Assembly: GCA_028877215.1 (NCBI GenBank)
Contig: JAPPFJ010000025.1
Coordinates: 1 to 64,000 of the forward strand
DNA length: 64,000 nt
Origin: Gemmatimonadota bacterium
GTDB lineage: Bacteria; Latescibacterota; UBA2968; GCA-2709665
Reading direction: 5' to 3'
Position numbers and translations under genes: made by a program
In this document: piece by piece, positions 56,742 to 64,000 of the stretch
Layout of the letters: the number at the start of each line of letters is the position of its first letter
How positions within the stretch are numbered: the first letter of the stretch is position 1
The notes under the pieces: generated by a model
What the model saw: the letters and a program-made list of their open reading frames with translations, nothing else
The model's database searches: none
What the model was told of the DNA's origin: nothing

Positions 56742-59207
56742 ATGAAACGATCAGGGGATTCACACGCAGGTAGGCCTGCTGGAAACGCTTCCGTAAACGG
56801 ATGGGATCCGGTCCGCGTTGGCGCCCTGGGCGTATTTTTGATATCGCTGGGGGTATTTGTCAAAACGGCCGCGCCAACCGTCTCGTTCTGGGACTCCGGT
56901 GAGTTTATTGCGTGCGCGTTCACGTTGGGTATTCCGCACCCGCCGGGCGCGCCGCTCTACCTGCTGATCGGACGTCTCTTTACGATGTTGCCGGTCGGGG
57001 AAGACCCCGGGTTCCTCATGAACCTCATCTCAGCGATAACGAGCGCGCTGGCGGTGCTGTTCGTCTATCTGATAACGGTGCGCATGGTCCGGCTGTGTCG
57101 GGTTGCCGGTGAGAAAGACATCAGCCGTGTATCGAGCGTTGTCGGGGGTACCGTGGCCGCCCTGATGCTTGCGTTTTCGGATACGTTCTGGTACAATGCC
57201 GTGGAAACCGAGGTGTACGGATTCTCGACGATGTTGATGGCGATGTCCCTCTGGCTGGGGATGCGGTGGATGGCAAGGTCCGAAAACGCGGACAGCCACC
57301 GAGTCCTGTTTTTTGTGGCCTATCTGATGGGCCTGGCGGGCGGCGTTCACCTGCTTTGTCTGTTGACCGTTCCCACGTTGCTGATGATTGTCTGGGTCAC
57401 GAAGCCGGGGATACTGAGGGACCCGCGGGTCTGGGCTTACGGGGCGCTCCTGTTCGTTGCCGGATACTCGACTTACGCCTCACTCTACATCCGGTCCGGC
57501 CTGAATCCCATGATCGACGAGAACAATCCGGAAACGTGGGCCAATTTCATAGGGTTCCTGGGACGGGAACAGTACGGTGCGGAGAGTATGCTGCTGGGCG
57601 TATTCGACAGAAAGGCGCCATTCTGGGATTTCCAGATCTGGACGATGTATATCAAGTACTTCATCGCGCAGTTTCCGGTGCCGGGTATCGGGTTCGTTTC
57701 AGATGCCTTTCGGCAGGCCACGTCGCAAGACGTTCAATTGGTGCGCATTTCAGTCGTACCCTATTTCCTGGGCTGCTGGGGAATCTGGGAACACTGGCGA
57801 AGTGACGCCCGGCGTTTCTGGTCAATTGCCGCGCTTTTTGTGCTTTCGGGCGTCGGGCTTTCGATATATCTCAATATGGAAGATCCGCAGCCCAGGGAGC
57901 GTGACTACGTATTCGTGGGCTCCTTTGCGTTGTTCTGCGTGTGGATGGGCATTGCGGCGTCGGCGGTCGTGCGCGGGGCGTACAACCTGCGTGGCAGGGG
58001 TGCGGCAATTGCCGCCGCCTGCCTCCTGTTCGCAATGCCGGGGGCGTTGGCCGCAAGCCACTATCCTACGCATGACCGAACCGGCAACCGGTTCGCGTTC
58101 GACTATGCGGCGAATATTCTGAATTCCTGCGACCCCGACGCGATCCTGTTTACCAACGCGGATAACGACAGTTTCCCGCTCTGGTACCAGCAGGAGGTGA
58201 TGGGCCTCCGAAAGGATGTGCGTGTCGTAAACCTGAGCCTCCTTAATACGTCGTGGTATATCAAGCAGTTGAGGGATCTGGATCCGAAAGTTCCCGTCAG
58301 ATATACAGATGATTACATCGATCAGGTATTGACGGCACATACGCAGACGGCGGTGATACAATCCGGTCGATTCTGGCCGGAAGCCAGGGAGGTGCAGGCG
58401 GCCGGATTGAAGTGGACGCTCCAGGGTATGCCGGGCAGGACGCTGCGCGTACAGGATGTCATGGTTTTGAAGATCGTGGATTGGAACGAGTGGGCAAGGC
58501 CGGTTTATTTCGCGTTGACCGTACCGGATGGCAACAGGATGGGCTTGGGGGAATACCTGGAGATGGAGGGTATGGTTTTCCGCCTATTGCGACGGAAGGC
58601 GTCGCCGGTACACGTACAAAATACAAGAAAAAACCTGATGGACCTGTATCAGTACCGGGGCGTCTCGGACCCGGGGGTGCATCGTAACCGGACGGCTCGA
58701 AACCTGCTGGCCAATTATCCGGCCGTATTCCTGCACCTCGCGGAAGTGCTTGCTGAAGAGGGTGACCGGGATGGCGCATACGAGGCTCTGAGGTTCTGCG
58801 AGAAACACGCGCTTCCGCCGGAGCATTGGCAGGGTACCCTGTTGATGGCGGCGTTAATGCATCGATTGGATCGGCCTGAGGAAACCCAGCGACTGTTGAA
58901 AAGCGTATTGGATTCGGACCTGATCGACGAAGAAACGCGTCTGGGTACAGCGGCGGAACTGCAGATGCAGATTGGCCGATACGACGCGGCAATAGAGCTT
59001 TACGGCAGGATGATTGAAGCCAACTTACAGGTCGAACGGGCGCTGTTCAATCGGGCGGCATCACGCGAACGCATCGGAGATCTCGCTGGCGCCGCCGCCG
59101 ATCTGGAGTACCTCCTGCGGCTGACACCGGGAGACCGAGAGGTCGCGCGGGCATTGGAAACGTTACGGCAGAGGGTCAGGCGTCAAGAGGCGAAAGATGG
59201 CCGATAG
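56742..59207 (+). CDS. DUF2723 membrane protein with C-terminal TPR-like region
   Basis: 821 aa. The N-terminal ~430 residues contain about 11 TM helices and the signature FWDSGEFIACAFTLGIPHPPGAPLY of DUF2723, a family related to GT-C lipid-linked-sugar glycosyltransferases (the aspartate/glutamate in WDSGEFI is the catalytic-type position). Residues about 660-815 resemble TPR helical repeats (LAEVLAEEGDRDGAYEALRF, AIELYGRMIEAN). This fits protein or surface-glycan O-glycosylation on the outer face of the inner membrane. Its end overlaps the next GT2 gene by 11 bases. Confidence 0.85.
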   Translation: MKRSGDSHAGRPAGNASVNGWDPVRVGALGVFLISLGVFVKTAAPTVSFWDSGEFIACAFTLGIPHPPGAPLYLLIGRLFTMLPVGEDPGFLMNLISAITSALAVLFVYLITVRMVRLCRVAGEKDISRVSSVVGGTVAALMLAFSDTFWYNAVETEVYGFSTMLMAMSLWLGMRWMARSENADSHRVLFFVAYLMGLAGGVHLLCLLTVPTLLMIVWVTKPGILRDPRVWAYGALLFVAGYSTYASLYIRSGLNPMIDENNPETWANFIGFLGREQYGAESMLLGVFDRKAPFWDFQIWTMYIKYFIAQFPVPGIGFVSDAFRQATSQDVQLVRISVVPYFLGCWGIWEHWRSDARRFWSIAALFVLSGVGLSIYLNMEDPQPRERDYVFVGSFALFCVWMGIAASAVVRGAYNLRGRGAAIAAACLLFAMPGALAASHYPTHDRTGNRFAFDYAANILNSCDPDAILFTNADNDSFPLWYQQEVMGLRKDVRVVNLSLLNTSWYIKQLRDLDPKVPVRYTDDYIDQVLTAHTQTAVIQSGRFWPEAREVQAAGLKWTLQGMPGRTLRVQDVMVLKIVDWNEWARPVYFALTVPDGNRMGLGEYLEMEGMVFRLLRRKASPVHVQNTRKNLMDLYQYRGVSDPGVHRNRTARNLLANYPAVFLHLAEVLAEEGDRDGAYEALRFCEKHALPPEHWQGTLLMAALMHRLDRPEETQRLLKSVLDSDLIDEETRLGTAAELQMQIGRYDAAIELYGRMIEANLQVERALFNRAASRERIGDLAGAAADLEYLLRLTPGDREVARALETLRQRVRRQEAKDGR

Positions 59208-60252
59208 ACCCCGGGTGTCTGTGATCGTGCCACATTTCCTGGGGGATGTTCTCCTGACGTGTCTGGACTTCCTCTATGCCAGAACAAGCGGCGCGTCTTT
59301 CGAGGTAATTGTCGCCGACGACAGGCCGTACGACGACGGAAGCCTGCAAAAAGCGCAGGCTCGGTTTCCCGGCATCCGGGTTGTGAGCGTCGGGGGCGGC
59401 AAAGGGATGGGTGCAGGGTGTAACAGGGGCATCGAGGCGGCCCGCGGTGAATTCGCGATGTTGCTGAATAACGACGTCGAAGTCGCCGAAGGCTGGCTGG
59501 CGCCTCTTCTGGCTGCAATGGAGGCCGACCCGCAGGTGGGTGTGTGCCAGCCAAAAGTGAGGTCACTTCGTGATCGCGCGCAATTCGATTACGGAGGCGC
59601 CGCCGGCGGGATGATGGACATGCTGGGGTACACTTTCTGTCTGGGCCGGCTGTTTGAAACGGTAGAGGAGGATCGCGGGCAGTATGATCGTCAGCACGAT
59701 ATCTTCTGGGCGGTTGGAGGAGCGATGTTCCTGCGGATGAGGTGCTTGCGAGAAACCGGTCTCATGGATGAAGGGTTTTATATGCACATGGAGGAAATCG
59801 ACCTGTGCTGGCGGTTCCATCTTGTGGGATACAGGGCGGTCTCCGTCCCTGAGTCGGTGGTCTATCATTATGGAGGCTGGTCTCTCGATGCCAGGGCTTT
59901 CCGGAAGGCGTATCTGAACCATAGAAATCAACTGGTGATGGTGCTGAAGAACCTGTCCGCGCGCTCTCTGGCATGGGTGTTCCCAATCCGGGTCCTGTTG
60001 GAACTGTGCACCGTGCTGCATGGGATCGTGAAGCGCGACTGGAAGCGCCCTGTGGCGGCGCTTTGCGGCCTTTGCTGGGTCATTTTCCATCCCGCGTCGA
60101 TTCTGCGTCGACGCCGAGACGCGCAAAGGGTGCGTACGGTGGAAGACCACGAGGTCTTCCGCAATGTCTACCGCGGCGTGATCGTCTTCCGGTATTTCCT
60201 GGGAGGAGTGCGTAAGGCCTCGGATCTGTATGGCGGCAGGTGTACGCGTTGA
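59197..60252 (+). CDS. Glycosyltransferase family 2 (rhamnosyltransferase-like)
   Basis: 351 aa. GT-A fold with VSVIVPHFLGD, the metal-binding NNDVEV (near residue 92), GGAMFLRMRCLRETGLMDEGFYMHMEEIDLCWR (the ED-type catalytic region) and a basic C-terminal region that may contact the membrane. Overlaps the DUF2723 gene by 11 bases and precedes the anmK gene closely, so the glycan assembled here is probably membrane-linked. Confidence 0.87.
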   Translation: MADRPRVSVIVPHFLGDVLLTCLDFLYARTSGASFEVIVADDRPYDDGSLQKAQARFPGIRVVSVGGGKGMGAGCNRGIEAARGEFAMLLNNDVEVAEGWLAPLLAAMEADPQVGVCQPKVRSLRDRAQFDYGGAAGGMMDMLGYTFCLGRLFETVEEDRGQYDRQHDIFWAVGGAMFLRMRCLRETGLMDEGFYMHMEEIDLCWRFHLVGYRAVSVPESVVYHYGGWSLDARAFRKAYLNHRNQLVMVLKNLSARSLAWVFPIRVLLELCTVLHGIVKRDWKRPVAALCGLCWVIFHPASILRRRRDAQRVRTVEDHEVFRNVYRGVIVFRYFLGGVRKASDLYGGRCTR

Positions 60253-60284
60253 CTGGTAATTCAGACGACTCAAGGGGGTCCTGC

Positions 60285-61484
60285 GTGGGTGCGTTTCGCA
60301 GGGTGATCGGGCTGATGTCCGGTACGTCAGCCGACGGCGTTGACGCGGCTCTCGTCGAAGTCGGGGTCGAGGAAGCCGGGGTCCGGCTGATTGCGTTCAC
60401 GGGTTTGCCGTACCCTCCTGAACTGCGGCGGGAGATTCTCGATATATCGGAGGCCGGATGTGGTGCGGTGGACAGGATATGCAGGCTGCACGCCGTTCTT
60501 GGCGAGTGGTTTGCCAGAGCCGCATTCAACGTGTGCCGCGAAGCCGGTACGGAAATGTCCGGGGTGGATCTCATCGGGTCGCACGGACAGACCGTACACC
60601 ACCTGCCGGCGGCATACAGCGCGTTCGGTGTGGTCACGCGATCCACACTGCAGATCGCCGACCCGTGTGTGATCGCCGAACGGACCGGCGTCACCACGGT
60701 CGCCGACTTCCGGGCGCGGGATCTGGCGGCGGGAGGACAGGGTGCGCCGCTCGTTCCACTGGTGGATTATCTCTTGTTCCGGTCCAGGCGGGAGGGACGC
60801 GTATTGCTGAACATCGGCGGGATTTCAAACGTTACCGTGTTGCCCGCGGGTTGCGGGCCGGAAGATGTCCTTGCATTCGACACGGGGCCGGGAAACATGC
60901 TCCTGGACGCGCTTGCTGAGGACATGACGGGAGGACGCCAGGCGTACGACGCGGATGGCTCAATCGCAGCTTCCGGCGACGTCTCAGATACATTGCTCGG
61001 AGAAATGATGCGCCATCCGTTTCTGAAAGTTGCGCCGCCAAAGTCGACCGGAAGGGAGACGTTCGGTGCGGCGATGGTCCGGGACATCCTGTCCCGGCGC
61101 GGTCGCCTGCGGGATGAAGACCTGATCGCCACGGCGACCGCGTTTACGGCGCGAAGCATTGCGGATGCGTTAAAGCGGTTTGTCCTGCCCGTGAGTCCAA
61201 TCCGCCGGTTGGCTGTCAGTGGAGGCGGCGGCCGAAATCCGGTTCTGATGAAGATGTTGCACGCTGTGCTTCCGGATTTGGACATCTGCCATTCCGATGT
61301 GCTGGGCGTTCCCCGGGATGCCAAGGAAGCGATTGCCTTTGCCGTGCTTGCCAACGCGACTGTGGAAGGCCGGCCCGGCAATCTTCCAGCCGCGACGGGA
61401 GCGTCCGGTCCCGTCGTTCTCGGCGTGGTTGCCCCGGGTAGAAAGTGTGGAATTTCAATTGATTCGGCCGGTGGGATTGTGTAA
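60285..61484 (+). CDS. anmK: Anhydro-N-acetylmuramic acid kinase
   Basis: 399 aa from the GTG at 60285, with AAGGGGG just upstream; an in-frame GTG at 60240 would overlap the GT2 gene. The enzyme phosphorylates and hydrolyses 1,6-anhydroMurNAc to MurNAc-6-phosphate during peptidoglycan recycling. GLMSGTSADGVDAALVEV at the N-terminus, GSHGQTVHH and FDTGPGNMLLDA are diagnostic, as is the C-terminal GGGGRNPVLM adenosine site. MurQ and NagK genes are not in the window. Confidence 0.93.
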   Translation: MGAFRRVIGLMSGTSADGVDAALVEVGVEEAGVRLIAFTGLPYPPELRREILDISEAGCGAVDRICRLHAVLGEWFARAAFNVCREAGTEMSGVDLIGSHGQTVHHLPAAYSAFGVVTRSTLQIADPCVIAERTGVTTVADFRARDLAAGGQGAPLVPLVDYLLFRSRREGRVLLNIGGISNVTVLPAGCGPEDVLAFDTGPGNMLLDALAEDMTGGRQAYDADGSIAASGDVSDTLLGEMMRHPFLKVAPPKSTGRETFGAAMVRDILSRRGRLRDEDLIATATAFTARSIADALKRFVLPVSPIRRLAVSGGGGRNPVLMKMLHAVLPDLDICHSDVLGVPRDAKEAIAFAVLANATVEGRPGNLPAATGASGPVVLGVVAPGRKCGISIDSAGGIV

Positions 61485-61631
61485 GTTTAACTTCCCGTAT
61501 CGACCTTCCGGGAGTTCCGTGATGAGGATCCGGATCGCCGGCGGCGAACGTCAGGAACGCCGTGATCGGTACTGACGGACGGAGGGTCGGAGATCAGCTT
61601 CACACGCCGCTGGAGGCCGGGGTCCGATTGT

Positions 61632-62459
61632 ATGGGTATGCAGAATCTGCTTGTGGCGGGTACGGGCGCGGCCTACGTCATCAGCGCGTGCGCCTACGCC
61701 GCGCATTTTATACGGATGCGTGCTATCGGGGGCTCCCTGGGGTTCTGGAGTCTCATCGTGGGCTGGGTGCTGCATAGTGCTTTGCTCGCCAGAATGGCCA
61801 TTGCTGCCGGACAGGTTCCCTTGACCAGCCAGGTGCTGCCTTCTCTATGCGCCTGGCTGGTTGTCATTGTATTTCTTTACCTGGAATTCGGCACGTGTCG
61901 CGGGTCGCTGGGCGCACTGGTCGTTCCCATCGTTGCGGTGTTGCACGTGGTTGCCGCTTCCAACCTGATGGGAGCTGACGGCGCAACCAGAGTCGCGCAC
62001 ACGGGGGGCTGGTTCAAGCTCCACGTGTTCGCTTACATTCTGGCATACGCGGCATTTGCCATATCCAGTGTCAGCGCAACGATGTACGTGATGCTGTTGG
62101 GGGAGATTCAAAAGAAGCATCTTGGTTTTTTCTACGATCGACTGCCGCCGCTGGATACACTGGACCAGACCAACAACCGTGCCGCGTCTTTCGGTTTCGT
62201 TTTCCTGACGGCAGGTATCGTGGCGAGTTCCGTCTGGGTTCACCAGAAGATGTACAGGCTTTGGATCTGGAACGAACCGGCGTTCTGGGTGCTTCTGATT
62301 ACCTGGGTAGTCTATGCAGGGCATCTTGGAGCCCGAAGGATCGCCGGGTGGCAGGGTAAACGGGCGGCGTTCATGTCAATTCTAGGTTTCGTCCTCGTCG
62401 TGTTTACGTTTCCCGTCATGGGCTTGCTGTTTCCCGGAAAACACGTTCTGGCACAGTAG
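61632..62459 (+). CDS. hemX: HemX/CcsA-like membrane protein
   Basis: 275 aa, eight TM helices. The CcsA/ResC-type core is present with histidines in VLHVVAASN and FKLHVFAYILAYAAFA. The tryptophan-rich WWD-type region is degenerate (LWIWNEPAFWVLLITWVVY). Together with the siroheme-synthase N-domain and hemA directly downstream, it matches the HemX genes found next to hemA, whose product modulates GluTR levels or helps haem handling. The start is ATG 61632 or 61638. Confidence 0.82.
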   Translation: MGMQNLLVAGTGAAYVISACAYAAHFIRMRAIGGSLGFWSLIVGWVLHSALLARMAIAAGQVPLTSQVLPSLCAWLVVIVFLYLEFGTCRGSLGALVVPIVAVLHVVAASNLMGADGATRVAHTGGWFKLHVFAYILAYAAFAISSVSATMYVMLLGEIQKKHLGFFYDRLPPLDTLDQTNNRAASFGFVFLTAGIVASSVWVHQKMYRLWIWNEPAFWVLLITWVVYAGHLGARRIAGWQGKRAAFMSILGFVLVVFTFPVMGLLFPGKHVLAQ

Positions 62460-62479
62460 GTCGATTCGCGTGGGTCCAA

Positions 62480-63121
62480 ATGGCAGGCCAATGTGTTGAA
62501 TACCCGATCTTTCTGGATTTGAGGAACAGGAAGTGTGTCGTCGTGGGCGGTGGAACCGTTGCCGAGCGGAAAGTGCTGGGCCTGCTCGCCGCGGGCGCGC
62601 GCGTGTGGGTGATCGCGCCATCGGTTTCGGAATCGCTGGAGGGCCTGGCCGCTGACCACCGTGTTCAACTGGAGCGTCGCCACTTTTGTCGGGGCGACGT
62701 CAAGGGCGCGGCCCTGGTTTTCGCAGCGACGGATACGAGTCCGGTGAACGATGAGGTCGAGCGTGCGGCAGGCGAAAACGGAGTTCCGGTCAATCGCGCG
62801 GACCCGAAGGGCCCGGGAGACTTCAGCGTGCCTTCCACACTGCGCCGCGGCGGGTTTCAGGTGGCGGTTTCAACAGGGGGGGCGAGCCCGGCCTACGCGC
62901 GTATGGTCAGGCGGCATCTGGAGAATGTCCTGGGGCGGGAACACGGAAGTATGGCGGACTATCTGGCCCGTTTGCGTCCGCGGGTAATGGCGCGGTTTCC
63001 CGATAGTCCCGCACGGCGAAAGGCCGTGTGGGACCTGCTTGTCAACTGGGAGACCGTGGACCTGGTTCGACGGGAACGGTGGGATGAACTCGACAGGAAA
63101 GTACGGGAATGTCTATCGTAG
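62480..63121 (+). CDS. Precorrin-2 dehydrogenase / sirohydrochlorin ferrochelatase (CysG N-domain, Met8-like)
   Basis: 213 aa, lacking the CysG C-terminal methyltransferase. The NAD-binding CVVVGGGTVAERKVLGLLAAGA and the conserved NRADPKGPGDFSVPSTLRRGGFQVAVSTGGASPAYAR are characteristic. It converts precorrin-2 to sirohydrochlorin and inserts iron for siroheme. It overlaps the start of hemA by 13 bases, so the two are translationally coupled. Confidence 0.92.
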   Translation: MAGQCVEYPIFLDLRNRKCVVVGGGTVAERKVLGLLAAGARVWVIAPSVSESLEGLAADHRVQLERRHFCRGDVKGAALVFAATDTSPVNDEVERAAGENGVPVNRADPKGPGDFSVPSTLRRGGFQVAVSTGGASPAYARMVRRHLENVLGREHGSMADYLARLRPRVMARFPDSPARRKAVWDLLVNWETVDLVRRERWDELDRKVRECLS

Positions 63122-64000
63122 TGGTGGGATTGAACCACCGAACGGCTTCGGTGGATGTCCGGGACCGCGTGTCGGTCTCCGAACAGAAGCACGGGTCCAT
63201 CCTTGAACAGTTGTACGCGCTCGGTTCCGTGGTTGAATGCAGTCTCATTTCAACCTGCAATCGTTCCGAAGCCTACGTTGTAACCGACGATCCCGAGACC
63301 GCACGCGCGGGCGTCATTGGCGTATTCGGCGAAATCAGCGGGATCGACGCCGGTGAGTTGGGCGAATACACGTTCACCCGTAACGATCTGGATGCCGTTC
63401 GACACCTGCTGTGCGTTGCGTCGGGGCTCGATTCGATGATCATGGGAGAGCCGCAGATCGCAGGTCAGGTTAAGGACGCGGGCGCACGCGCGCTGGAAGC
63501 GGGAACGAGCGGCACCGTTCTGAACCGGTTGTTTCGTTCGGCCGTCGAAGCCTCGAAACGGGCCAGAACGGAAACCGAGATTGCCGACGGCGCGGTATCG
63601 GTCAGTTTCGCGGCCGTGGCGCTGGCAAAGAAGATCCTGGGAAAACTGGACGAAAGGACCGCCCTGGTATTGGGTGCGGGCGAGATGAGCGAGCTGACCG
63701 CCAGGCACCTTGTGGATGGAGGAGTCGAGCGACTGATGGTGTCCAGTCGGACGTTCATGCGGGCACGCGACCTGGCGAAACGCGTGAACGGAAAAGCATT
63801 GTCCTGGTCCGATGCAATGGATGGCCTGCACCGCGCCGACATCGTGATCAGTTCAACCAGCGCGACGGTCCCGATTCTGGAGAAGCCCCGGGTAGCGCGC
63901 GCGATGCAGCAGCGCCGGAACAACGCCATGTTTCTCATCGATATCGCGGTGCCGAGAGACATCGACCCGGACGCGGGATCACTCTATAACGTCTTTCTGT
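63109..64000 (+). CDS. hemA: Glutamyl-tRNA reductase (partial, runs off window)
   Basis: 297 codons are visible, open to the end of the window. It reduces Glu-tRNA to glutamate-1-semialdehyde, the first committed step of tetrapyrrole synthesis. The start is VVVGLNHRTASVDVRDRVS; the catalytic cysteine is C50 in STCNRSEAYVV; the GEPQIAGQVKDA segment and the NADPH-binding VLGAGEMSELTARHL follow. The C-terminal dimerisation domain lies outside the window. The operon order is hemX, siroheme synthase N-domain, hemA. Confidence 0.95.
   Translation, partial: MSIVVVGLNHRTASVDVRDRVSVSEQKHGSILEQLYALGSVVECSLISTCNRSEAYVVTDDPETARAGVIGVFGEISGIDAGELGEYTFTRNDLDAVRHLLCVASGLDSMIMGEPQIAGQVKDAGARALEAGTSGTVLNRLFRSAVEASKRARTETEIADGAVSVSFAAVALAKKILGKLDERTALVLGAGEMSELTARHLVDGGVERLMVSSRTFMRARDLAKRVNGKALSWSDAMDGLHRADIVISSTSATVPILEKPRVARAMQQRRNNAMFLIDIAVPRDIDPDAGSLYNVFL

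Noticed and set aside
1..64000. CRISPR arrays, tRNA/rRNA genes, toxin-antitoxin pairs, prophage or integrase genes
   Set aside because: I looked for repeat-spacer patterns, T-loop-like sequences in gaps, and small gene pairs; none was convincing. A tRNA or covariance-model scan would be needed to exclude small RNAs.

Overview
The window is about 64 kb of moderately high-GC bacterial chromosome, densely packed with genes on both strands. An RND pump, a lipoprotein, a Wzx-type flippase and GDP-mannose 4,6-dehydratase point to a Gram-negative heterotroph. The mix of Gfo/Idh dehydrogenases, VOC proteins, a DUF2723 membrane protein, a double-length UvrA and DUF1854-linked ABC exporters would suit an uncultivated lineage of the Latescibacterota/Poribacteria kind. 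That placement is an inference from gene content and is weak. I see no rRNA, tRNA, CRISPR array, prophage or intact insertion sequence.

Layout. 0.3-2.4 kb: a KamA-type radical SAM aminomutase facing queC, whose start codon overlaps the stop of an unusual RND transporter (2.4-5.7 kb). 5.9-10.9 kb (minus): a Rieske protein with a large helical C-terminus, a DUF1854 protein and its ABC exporter. 11.3-12.3 kb: an 8-oxoguanine glycosylase ending in a palindromic MITE-like element. 12.6-19.6 kb: a surface-polysaccharide block (GT2, flippase, GT1, DUF3047 protein, serine-acetyltransferase-like protein, gmd). 19.9-22.5 kb: CNT nucleoside transporter, VOC protein and AlkD-like protein. 22.6-26.3 kb (minus): a likely operon of TIM-barrel isomerase, Gfo/Idh dehydrogenase, phosphonoacetate hydrolase and VOC protein. 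26.6-33 kb: a STAS protein and the tandem UvrA. 33.1-34.8 kb: a beta-helix protein coupled to a CBM9-like protein. 35-40.3 kb: two ABC half-exporters plus DUF1854, with a second palindromic element between the exporters. 40.4-46.9 kb: sugar catabolism (FGGY kinase, Gfo/Idh, tartronate semialdehyde reductase, an unrecognised propeller-like protein) and an acyl-CoA synthetase. 47-50 kb (minus): lipoprotein, M20 peptidase, MetE-like protein. 50.3-56.5 kb: gamma-glutamyltransferase, MFS, a flavin disulfide reductase and a MATE exporter. 56.7-61.5 kb: DUF2723 protein, GT2 and AnmK. 61.6-64 kb: hemX, siroheme synthase N-domain and hemA, the last running off the window.

How the genes fit together. 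Three themes recur: DNA repair (OGG, AlkD-like, double UvrA); cell-envelope polysaccharide and peptidoglycan recycling; and uptake or catabolism of small organic compounds (nucleosides, phosphonoacetate, sugars, glutathione-type peptides). The strongest candidate for an under-described system is the pair of DUF1854 loci. Each couples a DUF1854 protein to ABC exporters carrying an N-terminal PH-like domain and a four-cysteine zinc ribbon. One locus encodes a single exporter and the other a pair. Sigma70-like promoters and several hairpin terminators can be read directly and support the operon boundaries given.
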